Shown piece after piece: positions 18,110 through 27,022 of a stretch of DNA of 64,000 nucleotides. Source of the stretch: Olavius algarvensis associated proteobacterium Delta 3 (GTDB lineage Bacteria > Desulfobacterota > Desulfobacteria > Desulfobacterales > CAFBRK01). Numbering within the stretch: the first letter of the stretch is position 1; each line of letters starts with the position of its first letter. The stretch is from NCBI GenBank assembly GCA_903231505.1, contig CAFBRK010000106.1, positions 45,162 to 109,161 on the forward strand, read 5' to 3'. The position numbers and the translations under genes are program-made. The notes beneath the pieces were generated by a model. The model was not told the origin of the DNA, ran no database searches, and worked only from the letters and a program-made list of their open reading frames with translations.

Positions 18110-19109
18110 AGCGGCCGTTCATCTCTTTGACTTTGTGTTCGATGAAATCGACGACGCGGCTCTCGAGGCGCACCCCGTCCAGGCGATTGATTCGCGGGAT
18201 GCCACCGGGACTCACACAGTTGATTTCCACGAGCTTGCCTCCGATCACGTCGATCCCCACAAAGTAAAGGCCGGTCTCAACCAGAGCCGGCTTGATCGTT
18301 TCGCAGATCAATCGTTCGTCGTCGGTGATCTCATGTTTGAATACCCGGGCACCCGCATGAACGTTTGTGCGAAAATCGCCCTCTTTGGGTTTGCGCCTCA
18401 TGGCGCCCAGGATTTCTCCGTTGAGGAGAAGAATCCGTACATCCCCCTTTTCTTTGACCTCGGAGAGGTATTCCTGAACCATGATCGCTTCGCGATCCGG
18501 ATAGTCCTTATATCCTTTAACATAATAATTGATGAGGGAAATCAAATTTTCCTGGTCCCGATTGCTCACTTTAATAACGCCTTCTCCGCCAAATCGCTGC
18601 AGCGGTTTGACAACCATGGCGCCGCCGAAGTCGTCAATTATTTTTTTGAGCCGTGCCGGGTCCCTCGAGACGTGGGTTTCGGGAATGATGTCGGGAAAGC
18701 TCAGGATGTACAGCTTGCTGTTTCCCAAGATCTGGCCGGAGGTCCGGTTGATCATAAACACCTGATCCTGCACCGGCGAAAGAAACTCCATGGCCTGGTA
18801 GTTCAGCGGGGGATTTTTTCGCAGAAATAGCGCATCCAGATCGGTAACCGATTCGAAGATCAAATCGTCCTTTTTCAGGCATTGGATCATACATTGCCAA
18901 TAGCACCCCATGGTCTGGTCGGGCGGCACGGTCACATTTCGCATGCGGGCCACCACCTGGTCGTTGCGGATGTAGATGTCGTGGGGTTCCAGGAAATAAA
19001 CCGCATGCCCCCGCTGGTTGCATTCGTACATCAGGTGGCTTGTGGTTTCCCACTCCGGGCTGATGGCTTGCAGGTGATCCATCATAAAGGCAATTTTCAT
19101 GGTGCTCAT
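18102..19109 (-). CDS. Glutathione synthetase-like ATP-grasp ligase (GshB family)
   Basis: The 335-residue ATP-grasp protein looks like bacterial glutathione synthetase. The N-terminal domain reads MKIAFMMDHLQAISPEWETTSHLMYECNQRG. The ATP-grasp part has VVKPLQRFGGEGVIKV, VQEYLSEVKEKGDVRILLLNGEILGAMRR and the magnesium-binding end GIDVIGGKLVEINCVSPGGI. True GshB joins gamma-glutamylcysteine to glycine. No gshA is in the window, so the actual acceptor is uncertain. The gene overlaps both neighbours by a few bases (four with the cNMP protein, eight with the binding protein). Confidence 0.82.
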   Translation of the reverse strand: MSTMKIAFMMDHLQAISPEWETTSHLMYECNQRGHAVYFLEPHDIYIRNDQVVARMRNVTVPPDQTMGCYWQCMIQCLKKDDLIFESVTDLDALFLRKNPPLNYQAMEFLSPVQDQVFMINRTSGQILGNSKLYILSFPDIIPETHVSRDPARLKKIIDDFGGAMVVKPLQRFGGEGVIKVSNRDQENLISLINYYVKGYKDYPDREAIMVQEYLSEVKEKGDVRILLLNGEILGAMRRKPKEGDFRTNVHAGARVFKHEITDDERLICETIKPALVETGLYFVGIDVIGGKLVEINCVSPGGIPRINRLDGVRLESRVVDFIEHKVKEMNGRYD

Positions 19110-19768
19110 TTCCTGATCTTGTCGTGTAATCGCCGGATCCGCCCGCTGAGCGCCCTGCAGATTTCCAGGGCGATCTGGGGGTATTCCCGAACAATTTCTT
19201 TAAACTCTTGTTTGTGAAGAATCAAGAGGCGGGAGGGAGTTTCTGTCCGGATGCTGGCCGTTCTGGCAATGTTTTCAAAGAGAGCCATTTCGCCGAAATA
19301 ATCCCCCTCCCGGATCCGGTCGAGCTCGATTTCATTATCGCTTCCCAATCCCTTAATAACAGAGACCTCCCCGCGAATGATGAGATACATCGTCTCCCCG
19401 GGATCCCCTTCCTGAATGACGACCGCACCGGAGGGATAGTCCTCTTCCTCGGAAACGGAGGCCACCGCAGCCAGTTCGCCCACCGAGAGGCCTTCAAAAA
19501 TCTCGATCCCTTTCAGGAGCAGGATTTTATCGGAAATTGCCGTTTCGTTTTGCATAGTGTCCTCCGAAGATCCTTCATTGCGATGCCGGCGGGCCAGGAT
19601 GGCGCGTGCCGTCCGGGCGATAAAACTGTTTTCGGATTCAGCCAACCGGGTTACATCTTCCGGTTCGAGGGTGTCCGGAGCTATCCGATCCATGGCTGAA
19701 AGCATCAGGGTTGTGGCAATCCAATCGTCTTGGGCGACGAGATGCTTCACAAAGGCCCGATCGTCCAT
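19106..19768 (-). CDS. Cyclic nucleotide-binding domain protein
   Basis: The 220-residue protein has a short N-terminal helical region like the tail of a HEAT array (DRIAPDTLEPEDVTRLAESENSFIARTARAILARR), then a CRP-type cNMP domain: FEGLSVGELAAVASVSEEEDYPSGAVVIQEGDPGETMYLIIRGEVSV, then the phosphate-binding cassette DYFGEMALFENIARTASIRTETPSRLLIL. The cassette's Glu and Arg suggest real nucleotide binding. There is no DNA-binding domain. It starts 11 bases after the translocase-HEAT gene. In some relatives I believe the two are one polypeptide, so it may be a split C-terminus. Confidence 0.85.
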   Translation of the reverse strand: MDDRAFVKHLVAQDDWIATTLMLSAMDRIAPDTLEPEDVTRLAESENSFIARTARAILARRHRNEGSSEDTMQNETAISDKILLLKGIEIFEGLSVGELAAVASVSEEEDYPSGAVVIQEGDPGETMYLIIRGEVSVIKGLGSDNEIELDRIREGDYFGEMALFENIARTASIRTETPSRLLILHKQEFKEIVREYPQIALEICRALSGRIRRLHDKIRK

Positions 19769-19779
19769 ATCCGGGTCCG

Positions 19780-22311
19780 TCAGGGTGAAATTCTTTCGGC
19801 CACCGACAGGGTCTGTTCAGGGGACGACACCTCTATAATCGGTATCATGATTTCGGACAGTTTCCGATCCATGGCATCCTCTAACGCTTCGATACCGTTG
19901 GCCCGCTGCCGGGGGTCGTCCGAGAACACCCCACGGATGATAATGTTCCGCTGCTTGGACCGGTCCTGGGCGGCCAGCACGCGAAGGGTGTTTTCCACCC
20001 GGAGCATCCGTTTCTGGTTCAGATGGTCGATGAACAACCGGATCTCGGGGGTCTGTTCAAAGCGTTTCAGCCGTTCGGCGTCCGCCAGGTATTGATATCC
20101 GGCCTCGATCTGATCCCGGGCGAATCGAAACGCATCCAGGTCTTTGATGTTGAGAGAATCCAGGAGTTCGAAAATACCCTCCCGGGTACGGCGTCTGGGT
20201 ATGGTCAGGCTCTCCACGAGCAGCATGCTGTTCTGGTATTCCGCCGTTTCGATTTTTTCGACGGCCCGCTGGCGTATCCGATCCGATGAATCGCCCACGA
20301 GGTTGATCACTTTCTGGAGGCTGTCATCATTGTCGATGTCGACGGCTTCCAGGGCGGCCTGACGGACCGGTTCCCGGGGGTGGTCCAGGTATGGCAGCAC
20401 GATGGCGGTCTGGTCGGGGAGCCGCAGGGCCTGGAGGGCCCGCAGGATGTCCGGCAAAATGGGTGCGCAGTCCGGGTCGTCCAGCAACTGCTTCAGCCGG
20501 GGAAAAAATCCCGGTTCATGGGTTTCACCGGCCGCGATGACGCCCGCCTGGCGAACCTCGAGCCGATCGGACGCGAGCCAGGTGGTAATGGTGTTGCGAT
20601 AGTCATCCGGCGCCCGTCGATAGAGTCCGACCACGGCATAGGCCCGGACATCCGGATCCGGATGGGTCAGGAATCCGCTGTAATCAAACGGCCGAGACAC
20701 CGACGGATCGAGACGATCCAGTGCCCGAAGCGCCGCGGCGGTCAGCGTTGCATTGTCCGACGCTGCGGCCTCCGCCAATGCCGGCAGGGCCGGGGCGCCG
20801 GCCTGCATGGAGACCATGTCGATCAGTTCGGCCCGGGTGTGTTCATCCTGGGTCTTGAGCGATTCCAGAATCATGTCATCCAGTCCCTCGACACCCAGGG
20901 ACTGCATGAGCCGGGCGTACCAGACCGCATTCTTGCCCCGTGCTCCGAAATAGGTTTCTGCCAGCCGTTCCCGCATGGTCCGGTCCCGGAACAGATCTCC
21001 GACCTCGTCTTGCTCCATGGATTTCAGATCCAGCAGGTTCCTGGAGATCAGATCAAGGAGGATGCCGGAATAGCGCCGCTTCAGGGTGATGATGGTGGCG
21101 AGCCACCCGATCACAAACGGCAGGGCAATCAGGGCCAGGTATCGTGGGTGAAACAGGTTTTCGGTGGCCAGGATGATGGCGGACCCGAGCACCAGAGCGA
21201 TGCGAACAACCGTCCCCCGCAGAAACGGCCGGAGGACAGCCCGGGTAGCCATCGGGACCAGCCCCATCAGGACATCCGATGCCGGTTTGTGGAGTGTCGT
21301 CCGGATGACATTCGTGGAAAGGCGCGCATATATGGCGGCAATAATATCAAAGCGGACGAGAAATCCGATAAAGACGAAGAGGTAATTGCAGGGGTGGAAC
21401 ATCAGGGCCACCGGCAGTCCCCATCTGCCATAAATCCGCCCAACAAACAGAAGGATGATCAGACTGATAACGTTCATGCCGCCCCGAAAGTATCCGAAAA
21501 ACGTGACCAGGCCCCCTTCTGTGGCAAACTGCTCGTTGACCGCAAAGTTGAACAGGTAGTTCATGATGGGGATGATCACGTTCGGGAAAAACGTCATAAA
21601 AACAAGAATTTTAATGAGTACGGATTCTTTTAGGAGGGGGATGGCCTGCTTGATCTCCTGAATAATGGACGACCTGGCCTTCCGTTTTTTCCCGCCGGTG
21701 TCCTGGATGAGAAGTGTGGGGTAATTCGATCCGATGCTGCGGACCACCACTGCTGCTGCCAGAGTGGTGGCCAGATACACCAGCAACAGGTTGTCGATGG
21801 AGACGAGGCGCGTCAGAAACGGTGTGCCGAAGCCACCCAGGATATCGCCGCAAACACCTCCGGCGGTGATGAGGGGAAAGAGGCGGTTGGATTGCCGCGT
21901 ATTGAACAGATCGTTGGCCAGGTTCCAGAACAGCAATCCCAGCAACGCCTCGTAGAGGGTCTTGAGGGTGAACAGGACCGGATAAACGAGATCATATCCG
22001 AACGGTATCACAAAACGCATGGCTGCGACCGACGTGCCGCAGATGACCAAAAGCCTGAGAAGGAGCTTGGTGCCGGGGAGTCTGGCCATTGCGCCGGCAA
22101 TGAATCCCATGATCACAAAAATGGCAACACTGTTGATCATGTACATCACCGGCAGGTATTGAACGCCAAACCGTTTTAGAAAAGCGGTCTCAGCGAAGTT
22201 GGTAAAGAGCATTCCCGATATTCGGACCAGAAACAGCAGCGCTACGGCGCTCGCCAACAGACCGAGTTCGTCCTCATAGATTTTCAGCCACTTGGCGATC
22301 AGCTTGGTCAT
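19780..22311 (-). CDS. Npt1/Npt2-type (ADP/ATP translocase-like) membrane protein with HEAT repeats
   Basis: The protein is about 843 residues. The first 410 or so form about 12 hydrophobic segments (LLASAVALLFLVRISGMLFTNFAETAFLKRFG, later ITAGGVCGDILGGFGTPFL) that resemble MFS-like nucleotide translocases. The rest is a series of helical HEAT repeats (ALRALDRLDPS, DPDVRAYAVVGLYRR, REPVRQAALEAVDIDNDDSLQKVINLV, DRIRQRAVEKIE). I place the start at 22311, where AGGGTGAG sits right before ATG. An ATG 21 codons upstream would lie within the hairpin at 22343-22379. Cargo is unknown; nucleotide transport is only a family-level suggestion. Confidence 0.8.
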   Translation of the reverse strand: MTKLIAKWLKIYEDELGLLASAVALLFLVRISGMLFTNFAETAFLKRFGVQYLPVMYMINSVAIFVIMGFIAGAMARLPGTKLLLRLLVICGTSVAAMRFVIPFGYDLVYPVLFTLKTLYEALLGLLFWNLANDLFNTRQSNRLFPLITAGGVCGDILGGFGTPFLTRLVSIDNLLLVYLATTLAAAVVVRSIGSNYPTLLIQDTGGKKRKARSSIIQEIKQAIPLLKESVLIKILVFMTFFPNVIIPIMNYLFNFAVNEQFATEGGLVTFFGYFRGGMNVISLIILLFVGRIYGRWGLPVALMFHPCNYLFVFIGFLVRFDIIAAIYARLSTNVIRTTLHKPASDVLMGLVPMATRAVLRPFLRGTVVRIALVLGSAIILATENLFHPRYLALIALPFVIGWLATIITLKRRYSGILLDLISRNLLDLKSMEQDEVGDLFRDRTMRERLAETYFGARGKNAVWYARLMQSLGVEGLDDMILESLKTQDEHTRAELIDMVSMQAGAPALPALAEAAASDNATLTAAALRALDRLDPSVSRPFDYSGFLTHPDPDVRAYAVVGLYRRAPDDYRNTITTWLASDRLEVRQAGVIAAGETHEPGFFPRLKQLLDDPDCAPILPDILRALQALRLPDQTAIVLPYLDHPREPVRQAALEAVDIDNDDSLQKVINLVGDSSDRIRQRAVEKIETAEYQNSMLLVESLTIPRRRTREGIFELLDSLNIKDLDAFRFARDQIEAGYQYLADAERLKRFEQTPEIRLFIDHLNQKRMLRVENTLRVLAAQDRSKQRNIIIRGVFSDDPRQRANGIEALEDAMDRKLSEIMIPIIEVSSPEQTLSVAERISP

Positions 22312-22342
22312 CTCACCCTTTGGGGCGAATGTCGATGGCTCT

Positions 22343-22379
22343 GAAAATTGCATCAAACACTCATGGTGATGCAATTTTC
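22343..22379 (-). terminator. 13-bp-stem hairpin between the FGE-like gene and the translocase gene
   Basis: GAAAATTGCATCA (22343-22355) pairs exactly with TGATGCAATTTTC (22367-22379) around an 11-base loop, just after the FGE-like stop. On the transcribed strand the stem ends in ATTTTC with no further T-run, so it may be a weak terminator or an RNA-processing signal that sets the ratio of upstream to downstream gene expression. Confidence 0.55.
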
Positions 22380-22389
22380 CGGGTCGCTG

Positions 22390-23226
22390 TCAGTTCTGCT
22401 CTAAAACCAAACGGAAGCCTGTTGTCTGCAGGCGACTGGCCGGATGGGCGGTGGCACGGTTGGCCGAACGGCAGGAGTGCCCGTACCGGAACCAGCTGCC
22501 GCCACGTTTGACGCGCATGGTGCCCTTTGGGGCGCCTTTCGGATCGGTCACGGTCCCTGTACGGTACTCTCCGTACCAATCCTGGACCCATTCCCACACG
22601 TTGCCATGCATGTCGTAAAGGCCGAAGGCATTTGGTGCATATCGTTTTACCCGGCCGGGTTGGTTCACGGGGATATCCCGGGTTTCATGGTACTCGACAC
22701 AAGCCCCACCCTTGGAACGGTTATTACCGAACATGGCGGCGCTGCACGTAATTTCATTGCCCCAGGGGTAGGCGGTCTGAGTACCGCCCCGGGCGGCATA
22801 TTCCCACTCGGCCTCGGTGGGCAGCCTGAACGTGAAGGCGCCTTCTACAAACCGGTTGAGTTTGTTGATAAAGTCCTGGGTATCGTGCCAGGATACCTGG
22901 GTGACCGGAGATTGGCCGGGGCCTTTTCGCCGAGAGAAGAATTTTTTGCCCATGACGTTTTGCCATTGGGCAAGGGTGACCTCGGAGGTCTGCATAAAAA
23001 ACGGTTCGCTGATCACCACACGGTGTTGTGGTTCTGAGGTATCGCGGAAGGGTTCGTCCGGCGGACTGCCCATGACGAAGCTGCCGCTGGGAATCTTCAC
23101 AAATTCCATTCCCAGGTCCTTGATGACGATCGTTTCAGTTGCCCAAGCGGAGCCTACCGCAAATAGTCCAAGACAGCCCACGGCGATGACAATAGAACAC
23201 CAGGATTTCTTAAGTACCCAAATCAT
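22390..23226 (-). CDS. Exported formylglycine-generating-enzyme (SUMF1) family protein
   Basis: The 278-residue protein has an N-terminal signal peptide (WCSIVIAVGCLGLFAVGSAWA) and the FGE-sulfatase fold: MEFVKIPSGSFVMGSP, HRVVISEPFFMQTSEVTLAQW, PVTQVSWHDTQDFINKLN, FRLPTEAEWEYAARGG, MHGNVWEWVQDWYG, and the ending VKRGGSWFRYGHSCRSANR...TGFRLV. The family includes formylglycine-generating enzymes and many non-enzymatic or regulatory relatives. No sulfatase is nearby. The start overlaps the cyclase stop by 17 bases, so the two are probably co-translated. Confidence 0.87.
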   Translation of the reverse strand: MIWVLKKSWCSIVIAVGCLGLFAVGSAWATETIVIKDLGMEFVKIPSGSFVMGSPPDEPFRDTSEPQHRVVISEPFFMQTSEVTLAQWQNVMGKKFFSRRKGPGQSPVTQVSWHDTQDFINKLNRFVEGAFTFRLPTEAEWEYAARGGTQTAYPWGNEITCSAAMFGNNRSKGGACVEYHETRDIPVNQPGRVKRYAPNAFGLYDMHGNVWEWVQDWYGEYRTGTVTDPKGAPKGTMRVKRGGSWFRYGHSCRSANRATAHPASRLQTTGFRLVLEQN

Positions 23227-24577
23227 GGTTCACCTGCCTTTGTGCGGTTGGTTCTGATTCGATGGTGTAGACATCGATGGTTTCGCTCTTGCCGCGGACC
23301 GGAAAGGTCCCCATGGCCTTCAATGGAAATCGGCTTTCGGTAGCCTCTTCCTTGGTCCGCCGACTGATCAGGATGTCCGTTCCACACTGCTTGTTCAGGA
23401 CTTGAAGACGGGACGCCACATTGACCACATCGCCAACCATGGCATACACCATCCGCTCCGGGCTGCCCACATTGCCGGCCAGTACCTGGCCGGTATGGAT
23501 GCCGATGCCGTGGCGCACCGGCTCTTCACCAACCTTTTCGCGGGAGATGTTGATCCGGTCCAAGGCCTTGCGCATGTCAAGGGCTGCAGCGATGGCCTGG
23601 TCCGCGTCGGCATTTTCCGGTGTCGTGCCTCCGAATACCGCTTCGATCTCATCTCCGATAAACTGAAGCACGATCCCGTTATGTTTTCGAATGAGCCGCT
23701 CCATCTCTGAAAAATAGGAATTCAAAAACCGGACCACATCCGTAGGTGTCTTTTTTTCAACAAAAGTGGTGTATCCTCTGAGGTCGCAAAACAGAATGGT
23801 GACGTTGACCAACTCGCCTTCCGGCGAGATCTGTCCTCTGAGGATTTTATCGCTGATTTCCGGAGACACATACTTCTGGAAACTGGCATGGCAGATTTCC
23901 CGCTCACGGAGACCCTGAATCATATCGTTGGTTTTCACAGCAATGTGGGCAAATTCATCGTTGCTCAGGACAGGTACCGGTGTGTCGAGATCTCCCTCGC
24001 TGATTTTTTCCATGGCATTGATGTGGCTGCCGAACGTTTTTTTCAAGTTCCGGGTATATCGGTTCATAATCATGAAGCTGAAAAAGAGCATGACCGCCAG
24101 TGCAAAAACGATTTCTTTGAAAACGCCCCAATAGAGCTCGGGGCCCGAAATATCGCGGAATTCCAGCAGGTAATAGATGTCCAGCACGACCATCATAAGA
24201 ACGGCAAGGGCCATGAACACCAGCAGGGAGGCGATCAGAATCAGCACCTTCTTGCTCACCGTTATCATCGATGTCGGTGGCATGCTGTGACTTTTTCGCT
24301 GTCCGAGGGTGTCGATAACGCTGTTTTCGGCTCCCAGATAGTGATACATACCGGCGAAAAGCCCCGCAGAAAAGCAGCTGATCAACACCTTTATCCCGGT
24401 CCAGATGTAAGGTTCAAAGAACGCTTCATATATGATCACCATGGTGAGGCCCGCCACCATCCAGGCAATCAGATCCGCCCGAAATTCCCTCCACGGCAGC
24501 TTAAATAAAACTGCAGAAGAACTTTCTTGCAGTTCCGACCGGACCCTGGAAGCGGTACGAAGCCGGAATGGCAACAC
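23210..24577 (-). CDS. Membrane adenylate/guanylate cyclase with HAMP linker (5' end interrupted)
   Basis: The intact part has several transmembrane helices (LIAWMVAGLTMVIIYEAFF, LIASLLVFMALAVLMMVVLD, EIVFALAVMLFFSFMIM), a HAMP-like segment (YTRNLKKTFGSHINAMEKISEGDLDTPVPV) and a cyclase domain with TILFCDLRGYTTFVE, HNGIVLQFIGDEIEAVFGG, GIHTGQVLAGNVGSPERMVYAMVGDVVNVASRLQ. It is probably cAMP-forming. The same reading frame continues upstream through more membrane sequence but is broken by TGA at 24641-24643, so the GTG at 24577 is probably not the ancestral start. It is the first gene of the long minus-strand unit that also encodes a cNMP-binding protein. Confidence 0.85.
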   Translation of the reverse strand: MLPFRLRTASRVRSELQESSSAVLFKLPWREFRADLIAWMVAGLTMVIIYEAFFEPYIWTGIKVLISCFSAGLFAGMYHYLGAENSVIDTLGQRKSHSMPPTSMITVSKKVLILIASLLVFMALAVLMMVVLDIYYLLEFRDISGPELYWGVFKEIVFALAVMLFFSFMIMNRYTRNLKKTFGSHINAMEKISEGDLDTPVPVLSNDEFAHIAVKTNDMIQGLREREICHASFQKYVSPEISDKILRGQISPEGELVNVTILFCDLRGYTTFVEKKTPTDVVRFLNSYFSEMERLIRKHNGIVLQFIGDEIEAVFGGTTPENADADQAIAAALDMRKALDRINISREKVGEEPVRHGIGIHTGQVLAGNVGSPERMVYAMVGDVVNVASRLQVLNKQCGTDILISRRTKEEATESRFPLKAMGTFPVRGKSETIDVYTIESEPTAQRQVNHDLGT

Positions 24578-24640
24578 CAGAAAAAGGGGACCGAACGTGA
24601 CTCCTACGGCCTTTAGATACCCGAGGCCGTCTAAAAACGG

Positions 24641-24829
24641 TCAGATCTGCGCGCCGTAGACCACCAGAACGGAGCCCAACAGAAGGTATGTAAATGTCAA
24701 TTCGAGCACGGTACCATCCTGAATTTGGTTGAGAAATGGGATAGGGTTGAGTCGCCTGTTGCTGGCGTACAGACGTATCATACATCCGTTGTTTTGAAAA
24801 GAATCAAAGGTCCCGAAATTCCTAATCAA
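24641..24829 (-). pseudogene. Upstream in-frame fragment of the adenylate cyclase, cut by TGA
   Basis: In the same frame as the cyclase, this piece encodes NPIPFLNQIQDGTVLE followed by a hydrophobic helix (LTFTYLLLGSVLVVYGAQI), then TGA. The frame then continues PFLDGLGYLKAVGVTFGPLFLVLPF into the next helix. A TGG-to-TGA change (Trp to stop) would explain it. Whether it is a true nonsense mutation or a base-call error cannot be told here. Confidence 0.5.
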
Positions 24830-25057
24830 ATGGTAAAGATACCGTTGGCTGGAATTCTTGCTTTGAAAAATACGGCATCTTGGTTTATCCCTCTATTAGT
24901 CGTCAAACGTCCCATAAGATAGGCAAGAGATGGTTCGTGGCAATGTTTTTCGCCCACGCAATGATCCCGTTCCTTGAAGCGCCATGGGCCTATGACAAGT
25001 TCCGTTAATCCAATGTTTTATGGGGACATCTTCAACACCGGATTGAATTGACCACCA
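24830..25057. other. Divergent intergenic region
   Basis: It separates the minus-strand cyclase unit from the plus-strand GNAT cluster. The sequence is relatively A+T rich around 24830-24910 and should contain both promoters, but I see no clear -35/-10 pair, palindrome or RNA motif. Confidence 0.4.
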
Positions 25058-27022
25058 ATGACAAACGGGCCCACACCATTTCGTATTCTTCTGACGCATC
25101 CTCCCGCGACAAGTCCCACCATGCCCTCCTGGGACATGGCCATGCTCGCGTCACGGCTTGCCGATCCGAACGTTCAGGTGGGCCTGTACGATGCCAACCT
25201 CGATTTTTATCGCCGATACTGCCTTGATCCAAAGCGATTGATGGGCTGGTTTGCCAGAATAGAGAGCCGCCGGAAGGCCGGTGGGTATGACGATGCCGGG
25301 GACGATATCCAGAGCGCTTTAGGCATGATGGGACGATATGCAGATTGGTGGCAGAACCGCATGGCCACAGCTCACAAGATTATACCCCTGGTGTGTTCCC
25401 GGGGGTTTACCTCTCCGCTGAGGAGCGTTGCGGTTTGCCGACATATCGAAGACGTAATGCAGATTGTATCGATGGCCCATTTCCCAACCAGGATCCGATG
25501 GGGCCGCGCGGCGTTTCCACAGATTACCTACCAACAGACGGCAGAGGCGTTGCTGGAAAAGGCCGAGCTGAACCCCTTCCTGGAATGTTACCGAAGCTTC
25601 ATGGCCCCCCACATCGGTGACCCCGACCTGAAACAGGTTATTGTGACGGTGAGGGCGCCGACTCAGGTATTTGCCGGTTGGACCATGGCCCGTTATGTCA
25701 AGAGTGAGCGTCCCAACCTTGAGGTCACCCTGTTCGGGCCGCGTCGCCTCACCAGGTATGCCTCCGCAGATGCGGATCACCTGATAGAATGGGGTGATGA
25801 GAAGGAATTGGAGAGCGTTGTCAGCAAATCTGCACACACCAATCCGGATGCAGGCTCCGAGATGCCCGATTTTACCGGGCTGCCGCTTCCGGACTATCTG
25901 ACACCTGAACGTGTGCTTCCACTGGAGTGGGTCCCCGATGGATCGACTGTCCTCGACGTGTGTGCCCACCTCGAACAACGTTACGGCGCAACGGCGTTTT
26001 ACAGCCACTCAGAAATCCTTTTTGAGCGATTGTTCAACGTGGAACCGGATCAGCCCCTGTCGGAGCCCCCGGCCCACCGGTTGTCCCTGGCCTGCCGCTT
26101 GACGGCACAGATTGATCCAGACCGGTTCACAAGGGCTGAACCATTTGGGGTACGGCAGTTGCGCTGGCGGACGGTCGAATCTGTAGATTCCGCTGCATAC
26201 AGCCTTCTTCGTCCAGCGTCTCGCAGGGGGATCTGGAACCATGTCACCCTGGAAACGGATACCGATGTGGACGTCATCCTGTTTGCCGACCCGACCGCGA
26301 TTCACTCCTGGGACTATGAGCCGCGATCCGTTTCGCCCCTGGCCGGAAATTATCGCAGGCGGCCGAAGCAGGCCCAAGGCTATCGCTCGGTAACGCCTCT
26401 GCCCGGAAGGCCGTACTGGCAGGAAATTGTGGAACCGATGACCCTGTTTACCCAATTGGGCCGCCGAAAACCGCCACACATGACCCGATGGCGGATCGTC
26501 GACGATCCGGTTCGACAGATTGAACTTGGCACGGAGGTTCAGTATCATTTCCAACCGCCGGAAGAACTTCCGGAGGGATATCTGGACGACATATGCAGAA
26601 TGGTTGAGGCTGGGGGATCGGTTGGGTTACAATGGGTGAGATATAACCTGGAGCGCGCCTTCCTCATTGGATACGCTACGGAACAAGGGGTTATCGTTGC
26701 CAATTCCAGCCTGAAACATCCCCGGCAGGAGTATATTGAAAAGCTGGAACGCCGCAGCGGCATCGACGTTCGTGGTTTCCTGGAGCGGGGGTATACGTCG
26801 GTACGGCCGGAATACAGAGGGCTTGGCATCGGTACGCAGCTTCTTGACGGATTGACCCGCCGGGCCGGAGATCGGAAAATATTTTCGATTATCGACGAAG
26901 ACAACCGGGCCACCCAAAAGATCGCCGAGCGCAACCGGACCCGGAAGGTAGCCACGTTTTACAGTGAGCAATTGGAAAAAAGGGTGGGCGTCTGGATGCC
27001 CGAGTGGATGATCGACGAATGA
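25058..27022 (+). CDS. GNAT acetyltransferase fused to a B12-binding/radical-SAM-like region lacking cluster cysteines
   Basis: This 654-residue protein begins RILLTHPPATSPTMPSWDMAMLASRLADPNVQVGLYDANLDFY, closely resembling the N-terminus of B12-binding-domain radical SAM proteins. The middle (PDFTGLPLPDYLTPERVLPLEW, then LDVCAHLEQRYGATAFYSHSE) also follows that family's layout, but no CxxxCxxC occurs anywhere. The last 130 residues are a GNAT fold with acetyl-CoA loop YRGLGIGTQLLDGL. The stop overlaps the start of the ATP-grasp gene. Likely role: acetyl or acyl transfer to a small molecule or peptide, using an inactive radical-SAM-like scaffold for binding (inference). No clear ribosome site before ATG 25058. 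Confidence 0.72.
   Translation: MTNGPTPFRILLTHPPATSPTMPSWDMAMLASRLADPNVQVGLYDANLDFYRRYCLDPKRLMGWFARIESRRKAGGYDDAGDDIQSALGMMGRYADWWQNRMATAHKIIPLVCSRGFTSPLRSVAVCRHIEDVMQIVSMAHFPTRIRWGRAAFPQITYQQTAEALLEKAELNPFLECYRSFMAPHIGDPDLKQVIVTVRAPTQVFAGWTMARYVKSERPNLEVTLFGPRRLTRYASADADHLIEWGDEKELESVVSKSAHTNPDAGSEMPDFTGLPLPDYLTPERVLPLEWVPDGSTVLDVCAHLEQRYGATAFYSHSEILFERLFNVEPDQPLSEPPAHRLSLACRLTAQIDPDRFTRAEPFGVRQLRWRTVESVDSAAYSLLRPASRRGIWNHVTLETDTDVDVILFADPTAIHSWDYEPRSVSPLAGNYRRRPKQAQGYRSVTPLPGRPYWQEIVEPMTLFTQLGRRKPPHMTRWRIVDDPVRQIELGTEVQYHFQPPEELPEGYLDDICRMVEAGGSVGLQWVRYNLERAFLIGYATEQGVIVANSSLKHPRQEYIEKLERRSGIDVRGFLERGYTSVRPEYRGLGIGTQLLDGLTRRAGDRKIFSIIDEDNRATQKIAERNRTRKVATFYSEQLEKRVGVWMPEWMIDE

Noticed and set aside
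20380..21633. 417-codon plus-strand frame opposite the translocase/HEAT gene
   Set aside because: The composition is dominated by Gly/Gln/Arg/His typical of antisense shadows, and the opposite strand has good membrane and HEAT features.
24641..24643. Selenocysteine reading of the TGA in the adenylate cyclase
   Set aside because: The TGA is in a membrane segment with no redox motif or selenoprotein family precedent. A nonsense change from TGG or a sequence error is simpler.
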